Assembly (NCBI GenBank): GCA_910592205.1
Contig: CAJVPJ010000618.1
Location: 1-20,719 of the forward strand
Source: Paraglomus occultum
Taxonomy: Eukaryota; Glomeromycota; Glomeromycetes; Paraglomerales; Paraglomeraceae
DNA length: 20,719 bases
Direction: 5' to 3'
A program made the position numbers and the translations under genes. The notes beneath the pieces were generated by a model that saw nothing but the letters and a program-made list of their open reading frames with translations, made no database searches and was not told the origin of the DNA. Positions 8,707 to 16,897 of this stretch are shown here, one piece after another. How positions within the stretch are numbered: position 1 is the first letter of the stretch; each line of letters opens with the position of its first letter.

Positions 8707-11198
8707 ATGGACCGACTACCCGAATCCGTAACAGACTGGGACGTTAACCAGGTCATAACTTGGTTGACGTCCATGGGTTATTCTGCATACGAATCGCAGA
8801 TTAAACGTAAGTGAGACTACTGCGGAAAGAGAATAAAGCCCTCGCATTTGAAGGAAGGATAACAGCTGACTATTATTAGGAGAGGGAATCAATGGAGAGA
8901 TCCTGGCTCACTTGGACCATACCGCTCTGAAGGAATTGGGTATTCATTCGGTAGGACACCGAGTCTCTCTTTTGAAGGCAATATACAACCTCAAGATAGA
9001 ACATAACATACCCCTCGACTCTTGGGATTATGTCCCTCCTTGTAAGTGCGTGATTGATTGAACAAACAAGTAATTTTCAATTAGACGTTTCCCCCTCACC
9101 TATGTCTGCCTTATATTCGACTCTGTCTAACCGTCTCCCTACAACTTGCATCTCTGAATACCTTGTCAAATAGCTGCAGAGTTTGAAAATGTATGTATTG
9201 AATGTGTCTGAATGTAATTTGAACGTCTCCCCGGATAATACATTGACTAATTCTTCACCTACTGGACGGTGTTTAGGAATTAAGCATTCCTAACGGAACT
9301 GGAAAAATAGAGCTTCAAGATAAAGGTAATTACGAGTATAACAAAAAAACCAATATCTGACCCCATTCTGCGAACCCGAATGGGCAAAAAAAAATATATT
9401 AAATTAGATTCTGGAAGGAATTCAAAGGGAAAATTTGTTCGACAACACCTTCTGATTAGAGATAAATCTAAACTTTTTTTTTTTGAATTGAACACAGTTA
9501 TACAGTTGTCAAAAGAAGTGATGCGCCTATCACACGAATTATCGAAATTACGGGAAGAATTAGTGCCAGTATGGAAAATCGTTAAAGAAAACAAGGTAAG
9601 TTGGGGAATAAGAAACTTTGAATAATATGTACACTGGAAACCGAGCCCAATTGATTCCGTATATTATCCTTGGGAGACTTCATGATCCTTTTTAATTCGA
9701 CTGTTCAAGACATACAACTTTATTTATATCTCCACAGACATATACCATTTCGCGAGCTCTTCTAAGTCATATAAACCCGCTTAAGTATTAACGGATCCGC
9801 CCTAATTACTTCATAATTCCCATCTTTAATACCAGCCATTACCGGAACCTGAACTAATTAAACAAAATTACAAATCCTCCTCTTCCGCGAATAAGGGCCT
9901 TCAAGTACAGTTACCTTCGGTCAACGTCACGCACCACGGCTCAAGGTCACCTACACATACAAGCGATACTCCGCGGTCACCCCGTGTCGGTAGTCGCAGC
10001 AATCGGCATCAAACGAACAATGAGAGTAGTACAGATGCAAGTCGTAAAGAGAAAAGACGGAGGGAAGGTGAAAGAGAAAGAGAAAGAGAAAGAGAAAGAG
10101 AAAGACAGGAAAACAACGACGTATGTGATTAGCGGGAACTATTATTAGTCATGTGAGGACGGATATTAAATCTATTTCCTTTCTTTTTAGAAATCCAATT
10201 ATTTATCGCCTCAAAAGATACAAAAAGATGGGTCAATAAGATTAAATGTTCACAACAATCGCACCGGAGAACTTTTGGAGGCATTCCGCGTCTCACATGA
10301 CGATCCATGTCACAAAGTCTTGCCTGACGTTCTCAAACGATATAAGATCAACGGTGACTGGCACGACTATGCTTTGTTTATCTGTTATGATCGTCAAGGT
10401 ATGTAATCGTGATTTCCATATTATCTATGTTTTTTCTAATAATTTTTCATTAAATAGAAACTCATTTTATAATTACAATACTTAGAGCGATGTTTAAGTT
10501 ATGATGAAAAACCTCTCGTATTATTCCAAAAATTGAAAGAAGCTGGCCGAAATCCATGTTTTGCTCTGAAGAACATTAACGAATTACAATGCCCAGTGGC
10601 AACAGTTGAACAGACTTTCAATTCCGTGAAAGCAAACAAATCCAAACGACGTACAACTTTATTAAACAAAGAACTTCCCCCCGCACCACATGAACTCGAA
10701 CAACAAAATTCGACAGCGCAGACATATGACAATAATGAACAAGACGATATTGAGCGCGTAGAGGGTAACGGCGCTGCCATGGTAGTATTCCCTTACGTAC
10801 CCGAGAATGCCGACGAAGTCAACGTGATTGTTGGAGATGTTGTAACTATCAGAGCCAAATCAGAAGGATGGTGCTATGTAGAGAAAGGCGGCCAAGCAGG
10901 ATGGGTACCAGCCAGCTGCGTCTTCGAGACTAGTATCAATGGAGGTGATATGATGGACAGAGATAGTCCGTACGTTGGCAGAGGGGTTGCTGTGGTTGAT
11001 TATGTTGGCCACGGAGAAAATGAATTATCTATGAAAGCAGGCGATAAACTTAGAATCTATAAGAAGAGTAATCACTGGTTATACTGTGAAATAAATGATG
11101 AGCGAGGATGGGTGCCAAGTTGGTACGTTAGAATCGACAGGGAAGTCATCGACGAACGGAATACACAGCCTTCTGATACTCATGGAAACTTCATCTAG
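8707..11198 (+). CDS. STE50/Ubc2-type MAPK adaptor: SAM, RA and two SH3 domains
   Basis: Eight exons: 8707-8806, 8880-9041, 9174-9190, 9277-9325, 9498-9595, 9836-10120, 10191-10398 and 10486-11198. They total 544 codons (543 residues), all with GT-AG borders and a continuous frame. Domains in order are: a SAM domain at about residues 9-73 (TDWDVNQVITWLTSMGYSAY ... HRVSLLKAIYNLK); a short helix with KLREELVPVWKIVKE, typical of Ste50 proteins; a low-complexity charged linker with six Glu-Arg pairs; a Ras-association domain at about 252-338 (IRLNVHNNRTGELLEAFRVS); and two SH3 domains at about 403-453 and 472-525, each with the ALYDY-like start and the GWVP motif. In yeast, Ste50 holds the MAPKKK Ste11 through its SAM domain and binds Cdc42/Ras through its RA domain at the plasma membrane. 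Ustilago Ubc2 adds two C-terminal SH3 domains, as seen here. The 17-nt third exon is the least certain junction, but it is needed to keep the frame. Confidence 0.9.
10070..10105 (+). repeat. (GAAAGA)6 microsatellite coding for (Glu-Arg)6
   Basis: Six perfect hexamer units lie inside exon 6 of the STE50-like gene and encode alternating Glu and Arg in the linker between the SAM and RA domains. Because the unit is six bases, gain or loss of units keeps the frame, so the length is likely to vary between strains. Confidence 0.9.
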
Positions 11199-11761
11199 AG
11201 AATAAAAATATATATACATATGTCAGATTGAGGGGTTAATTATTTTCTTAGCATGATTAACAATCCACATAAGACTATTTTCTTTGGTTTGTTCTCTGGC
11301 TTTTTTTTTTTATTTGAGTATGTAGAGAGGTTAACAATCTAATAGTAAGCTGGCCTTACATTATTATTATGTTAATGGCACGCATACACAGCCAGAGCAT
11401 TTAGGGAATTTTTTGTTTTGCTTTCTTTCTTTTGGAATTGTCATTAAGTGTAGAATATCATACATTCAAATTCCATCACTTTTTTTTTATACCCTTTCGA
11501 TATTTGACCTAAATCATGAACCTAATTCTTCTTGTATAGCTTATAAATAATATGTAAAATAAACAGCCTTCCATAATACATGCGCTTTTTTCTTAGAAAT
11601 CAAAAAAATTATTTAGTATTAGTATGTATAGATCACGAGACTTTAAAAAGTGATATCTCGTAGCAGTCACAAGTTTCACATAATGATATCACGTTCTCTA
11701 CGCGGTTTGTTTGAATGCTTGCTCTGAGGGTACAACTCTTATAAATACCTTTCATAGCGAA
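11199..11761. other. Intergenic: 3' UTR of STE50-like gene and promoter of prenyltransferase gene
   Basis: 563 nt with several T-runs and no coding-like frame. An AATAAA starts at 11201, just after the upstream stop codon, and another lies at 11558-11563. The later one is the better poly(A) candidate. The prenyltransferase promoter must lie in the remaining bases or overlap the upstream gene's 3' end. Confidence 0.45.
11558..11563 (+). terminator. Candidate poly(A) signal of STE50-like gene
   Basis: AATAAA within TATGTAAAATAAACAGCC, about 360 nt after the stop codon and 200 nt before the next gene's start. Plausible position; the hexamer alone is weak evidence. Confidence 0.3.
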
Positions 11762-13441
11762 ATGTCACTGAGTCCTTACGACTTGCAGAGTAACTATGGA
11801 GACGTCACTCCAATCGACCAGGACGACGGTCCCTCTCCGATCGCTCCTATAGCCTACTCGACAGAATGTAAGAAACCGGCTTGGCCGTTGAAAAGAGAAA
11901 GTGATGTTCTTACTGACTACTGTACACACGTATAGACTCGACGGCAATGTCATACTTTCGCGCGCTGGTTCGAAATAACGAAATGAGCAAACGTGCACTG
12001 GATTTAACGAGCGAAATTATAAAGCATAACCCCGCGCATTACACAGTATGGTTGGTATAAAACCATTAGATCAGGACGTTTTTTTTCGTTTGAAAACTTA
12101 CTAGTTTTGAACAAAAGGGTTGTCTGATTGAATAAGTATTTCAACTTTTACAAAAACTGAAATTCTAGTTATCGATTAGTAACTTTTGATTTCCAATTAG
12201 CAATTAACGTTGAGTCTAAGCATTTCTGTTAAATCCTTCTTTTCTTTCCCAGGAATTACCGACAGCAGATTCTTTTTGCATTGAACGAGAATTTGACAGC
12301 AGAACTTGACTTTATCAAAAGGCTAGCGAGGGATAACCCCAAGAATTATCAGCTATGGTAGATGGGATCAAAGAATGTGATTTGTCTGTCATTCTCATTT
12401 AATAGTTTCTTACCTGTATCCCATGCATATATATATTAGGTACCATCGTCAGGTGATTGTCGAAAAGCTTTCAGACTGTTCAAACGAAGTAGCATTTGTA
12501 AACGAAGTGTTAGACGACGATGCGAAGAATTATCATGCCTGGTCCTACAGGTCGTTTGAGCCAAATACTCGCGGTTGCTAAATGTGACTTGATACTTTTC
12601 AGCGTAGAATTCCTCCATTTTCGTTTTCATCAATGTCTAACCTCTCTGGTGTTTATTATAGGCAATGGATTAATACTCATTTCAACCTTTGGGATGATGA
12701 ACTACCCTTCATCGACAAATTGCTGAATGATGACGTTCGCAACAATTCGGCATGGAATTATCGATATTTTGTTGTATTTCACGATCCGGATGTCGCTGAA
12801 GAAAATCTTATTGAGTCTGAAATCAAGTAAGAATATGCGTTTCTCGGATTGATGAACCTGCTTTGCTTTTTACACAGGTTTCAACATTTGTTGCGCAAGA
12901 TTTATTTATTGCTTTTGACAATAAATTTCAAGCCAAGAATATATGCTTATCTAGTTCTTATTTTCTGTCATCAGTTATACTATGGAGAAGATAAGACAAA
13001 CGCCAAATAATATTAGCCCGTGGAACTATTTGAGAGGGTAGACACTTGATTTCTAAATGTCTGAATAACATGCAAAGACTATATATATCTAACCGTTTCC
13101 CTCTCATCATCAGTATCCTAGAGAAATCATCTCGCGACATTCAGGAACTCGAATCTTTTTGTAAAGAATTCACTGATAATGATATCAACTCGCCTCATGC
13201 TATGGGCTGGCTTGTTGATATTTACGGGAATCGCGCCAAAAATGGTGACGAACAAGCAAAAGAGGACGCTATCAAGGTACTTTATAAAGTGAGGAAGAAA
13301 TTTTGATATCAACAATATACCGTTTGTCTAATTATCGCGGTTTTTTTTCAGATCTGTGAAAGCCTGGCAAACACACATGATACGATAAGAAAGGCGTACT
13401 GGGAGTATCGTAAAGACGAACTCGCTACTCCGTCATCGTAA
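11762..13441 (+). CDS. RAM2: Protein farnesyltransferase / geranylgeranyltransferase type I alpha subunit (RAM2/FNTA family)
   Basis: Eight exons: 11762-11867, 11936-12050, 12253-12357, 12440-12550, 12662-12826, 12975-13037, 13114-13276 and 13352-13441. They give 306 codons (305 residues), close to the usual size of this subunit. The protein has the classic series of prenyltransferase-alpha helical repeats: NPAHYTVWNYRQQIL, NPKNYQLWYHRQVIV, DAKNYHAWSYRQWI, DVRNNSAWNYRYFVV and TPNNISPWNYLRGIL. It ends with the conserved DTIRKAYWEYR. With a separate beta subunit it forms the cytosolic enzymes that attach farnesyl or geranylgeranyl groups to CaaX proteins such as Ras, Rho/Cdc42 and lipopeptide pheromones. 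The start is the first ATG of the frame. The donor after exon 2 is the unusual GTTGGT; a nearby GTATAA would break the conserved WNYRQQ, so 12050 is chosen. Gene name by family, strongly supported. Confidence 0.93.
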
Positions 13442-13808
13442 AACGTGCCATTTCTGTATAGAGATAATGTTCAACTTGTGTATTTATAATTGGCGTTAGG
13501 TTTAGAAACGGCTTATACAGATAAAATTTTTACAACCTATCATAACCTTTCAAGGCTTCTTTCTTACTCTGTTTTTTAGAAGCCAAACATTTTTCATACA
13601 ACGAGACTCATTGTTCACACTGTCCCACAATTCATCTTGTTGCTCCTGAAATCACATGCTAGAACCCTTACATAATTACAGTTAACGGTTGTTATGGTGT
13701 ATAGTTGGTTTATTCTCTAATTTATCTGTTGTCCAAAATGGTTAATGGCAATTACAAAACAATTGAACAAAAGTTCACATTTGACAAACTTTATGTAACC
13801 TCCTTACC
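13442..13808. other. Convergent intergenic region between prenyltransferase and MUS81 genes
   Basis: 367 nt shared by the 3' ends of two genes transcribed towards each other. No coding frame is supported. An AATAAA on the minus strand at 13709-13714 could end the MUS81 transcript. The short distance means the two 3' UTRs may overlap as antisense RNAs. Confidence 0.5.
13709..13714 (-). terminator. Candidate poly(A) signal of MUS81
   Basis: AATAAA read on the minus strand, about 95 nt after the MUS81 stop codon. The position is reasonable for fungal 3' ends. Confidence 0.35.
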
Positions 13809-16127
13809 TCATTCTCCATCTGCATATTTCTTTTCAAACCATAGCTTGGCGATCCTTTCACTCAGGACCGGTCCTATTTTTTTAACCCCGAATGTATTTC
13901 CGCATTCTTCGCTGATCATTTTCCATCTTGCCTCGTTATTCTGACATTTTTCTAGAGCAGTGTAGAACGAGTGCGGCGTTGAATATCGCTTAATAATCTC
14001 TGCCGCCTTATCTCCAGAGAAACCCTTGGTACACATCAACATTTTTGCAAATACGTCGCGAAGAGTGAGATTACGAGACTTGGAGTTAAGTTCGTTGTAA
14101 GCAAGAAAACTTATATGATAAGTGCGAGTCGGGTAAAGTTCTTTGAGATGGGTTTTGAGAGGAAGGTAGGTTTGATATTGTAAACAGGAATCGGGTATGA
14201 TGTACAAAGGAGCAGACTATTATGAAAAAAGAAAAAAGCACATGAGAAAAGTATTTGACATTCAGAGTCCGATAGATAATTATGGTGTTGATAAACATTA
14301 TACCTCATATAGTTTTTTGAGCATTTTTGTTAGAGAGACCAAGTATTCAATAGTTTGGTCGACATTAGTAGTAAGTTTCAGAAAAAAGCCATCGACTACT
14401 TGAGTTGATGATATTGCCGTCTGAACAGCCTGCATCCCAAATTCGATAGCATCTTCTCTGCCAAACTCTTCAACTAAATAAATTACTTGACCGACACCGC
14501 CTCTATGCAATCGAAACTAGTACTAGTGTTTAGTATTTGCCCCAACTCGACTCGAACTACCAGATGAATATCTCCCGACACTTACTTTTTGCTCTTTGAA
14601 TCTCCCATCCTTGATACTGCTCACCAAATCATCCATCCTTTTACGTTCAAGAATGTAATCCAGCACGATATCACCAGAATTACTGTCTTTCTGTCTTGCA
14701 ACCCAAACAACATCACCAAGTTCCAAACTACGCACACTTACAGTCATGCCACGCTCTTCCAACTTTTCTTGTATGTAAGTACGATCTTGTCGCTGTCGTA
14801 TTTCACGTGTATCTAGTACGATATGCACTTCAAATGTCCCTGGTTGCCAGATTATAGGATCAACAGTGGGGAGCGATAGGGTTGCCTTTTGTTTCAATGG
14901 TGCCGATTGCCAGATCATAGGCTCAACAGTATGGGCGGATAGGTCTGCCGTTGATTTCAATGTCCCTGGTTGCTCGACCATAGGATCAACAGTGGGGGGT
15001 GATGTAACTGCCGTTAATTTCGCGCTTAAGCTTGCTTTGTAACTAAGCAATGGTGCAGGAACGACCGAGTGATTAAGAGATCCACAATCGGCATAGTTTG
15101 CCGAAGACTCCCAGAGTGACCCGGGCGGCGACACGGCTCTAGTCGGAAACACAGTTTTAGCCAGAGACGCAGCCAGGCTACCCGCACCTCGATCGAAGCT
15201 ACTGACTACTGACACCTCTCGACTGGTGTCATCTGCCTCTGCATTCGCCCCTAGAGAAACGCGAACGGTTGTGACTACAAGTTCTTTTTCTGCAAGAGGA
15301 CCCAACTCTTTCCCTTGTTTCTTGGCAGTCTCCACAAGTCGAGACGCGATAACCAGTCCAGCTTCTGTCAGCTTGTATCGTGGGGGGCTCCCATTTTTGT
15401 AGACGTAGTCTTTCTCAAGCAAAGTCTTCATTCCATTCCAAGCAGTGTAATTACGTGTTTTGGCAACCGGCACATCAAAAGACGTGTCACAAAATTGAGT
15501 CGCATCTCTAATTATTTCTGGTTTTGTTAGACTTGCGCGATAAGGCCCATTACCGTATGCCATGAAAAGCGTAAGGAGTATAGCGTACGCTCCCGATCGA
15601 TATTGAGGAACATATGTTCGTTTCGTTGGTGTGGCAGGAAGAGGTGGTGGTGGCGAGCTCGGTGGAGGCGGAGGTGGGGGACGAGCAGCACGTTTCAAAA
15701 TGTCTGATTATGGGATCGTATAACAAGAATGGTTTATCGGCATTAGTGAATAGATCATATAAGGTACTCGATGAATTCGGTACATACCAGAACGTATTGG
15801 AACCGCTTGCCCGGTATCAGCACAATACTGTCTTAGCCGCTCTTCGAGGCGTTTAGTTATCTTGGGACCGACACCCTTTAGTATCGAAGCCTCGCAGGGA
15901 TGATTGAAGGGTACTGGATACTTTGACATTGAATCATAGGCCTAGTAGTAAAGCGAATATTTTTGCGGGTGAGTTTTTGACTCGATTATTGCGAGTTTGA
16001 CGATACTGACCTTTTTATAAGCATAGTACATTTTACTATTAGATACTCCTCCGGCCTCTTCCATCATTTCCTTTATCCATTGTAAATACAATGGGTTACC
16101 GCAGATAGGAGCCGCCTTCCTTGGCAT
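13809..16127 (-). CDS. MUS81: Crossover junction endonuclease MUS81
   Basis: Five exons on the minus strand: 16127-16011, 15941-15788, 15703-14586, 14516-14304 and 14216-13809. They give 670 codons (669 residues). An N-terminal helix-hairpin-helix region (LKGVGPKI at about residues 60-67) is followed by a proline-rich linker, then the MUS81 winged-helix region at about 120-217 (YVPQYRSGAYAILLTL). A Ser/Pro-rich linker with three tandem 21-residue repeats follows (about 322-380). The ERCC4/XPF-type nuclease domain starts near 383, with LDTRE (D388), GD (D421) and the catalytic ERKRMDD (E443-D449, matching ERKxxxD). The C-terminal helix-hairpin-helix includes KGFSGDKAAEIIKRYSTP (about 598-615). 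MUS81 works in the nucleus with an Eme1/Mms4 partner, cutting 3' flaps, stalled forks and joint molecules. All catalytic residues appear present. Exon 4 is fixed by the join FKEQK|FRLHRGG, exon 5 by LYE|SAPLYIIPDS. Confidence 0.93.
14835..15021 (-). repeat. Three tandem 63-bp repeats inside MUS81
   Basis: Units start at 14835, 14898 and 14961 and share GGATCAACAGT or GGCTCAACAGT, TTGCCAGAT and TGATTTCAA-like blocks at a constant 63-bp spacing. On the coding strand each unit encodes about 21 residues with the core TVDP(M/I)(V/I)xQPGT or its variant TVEPMIWQSAP. They lie directly before the nuclease domain. The repeats have diverged by substitutions but not in length, so they have been kept in frame. 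Confidence 0.85.
15642..15680 (-). repeat. Polyproline tract in MUS81 linker
   Basis: The coding strand encodes seven prolines, Ser-Ser and four more prolines, between the first helix-hairpin-helix and the winged-helix region. It is a low-complexity, GC-rich block in an AT-rich gene and a candidate flexible linker or SH3/WW ligand. Confidence 0.8.
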
Positions 16128-16897
16128 TTTCGTCGAGATGTAATAAAGTTTTTAAGTTGGTAAACGTGTAGATATTCGTGTTACAATAATTTTTTATTTA
16201 GAAAGCTGACACAGCAGGGGTTAAAAACCAGGGTACATTGGGCACAGCCAATAAAACTGACTTGTCACTGTGCGATTTTAGTAACTCTTTCCTTTGGTAC
16301 AAATTATAGTATAAAGCAAAACCTAATCCATTTTCATTGGACGTATAGGTAATCAATTTAAAATAACACATCGAGGAAAAGACCTATCCATGTACCTTCT
16401 GAATGCAGGATGGTCTGGCTGTGCGTATTATGCATTCGTCCTCATTCAAAGCTCAGTTCCCTGTAAAGGCAAAAACAGTAACAGTCATGATAAGCAGTCT
16501 GAGGCGAAAAAAGTTCGTATTTTTCAAGCAATGAACGTCACTAAAGAATAGTTCGGATTTGTGCAAAAGTTTTAATCAGTTATAGTTGATTTTTTTCAGC
16601 CACGCCAACCATTTGGGTTGCCTTTCGACGCGTTGTTCAGCACTGTACTAATACGTAGAAATGATATGACGACCGTCACCGGTGTATGGCCGAACTTAAT
16701 ATTCAATTCTTAGCGAACTTTGCGGTCACGTAAAATTAAATGTCAATTTGCTGCAGATTTGTTGTGATCTATCGTATGCGTGGTGTGGGAACAATTTCAT
16801 AATCTAAATAATAATGTCACATGAGACGCGGGATAATTAGTTACAACAAAAGACAGTATAATTTAAAGCACGCTCGTTTATAAACAATGTTTGTGTG
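16128..16897. other. Intergenic between RING/TPR gene and MUS81
   Basis: 770 nt between two genes on the minus strand. It should hold the 3' UTR of the RING/TPR gene and the promoter of MUS81. No frame or RNA gene is supported. A run of T and TTTATT near 16188-16200 lies close to the MUS81 start and may simply be AT-rich promoter sequence. Confidence 0.45.

Noticed and set aside
9380-9625. An 81-codon plus-strand frame starting MGKKKYIKLD
   Set aside because: Its first half lies in the intron 9326-9497 of the STE50-like gene, and only the part from 9498 is exon. The conserved KLREELVPVWK helix is reached from the upstream exon through the acceptor at 9497, so this is not a separate gene.
12051-12058. 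GTATAA at 12055 as the donor after exon 2 of the prenyltransferase gene
   Set aside because: Using it shifts the frame and destroys the conserved WNYRQQ motif, whereas the less usual GTTGGT at 12051 preserves it.
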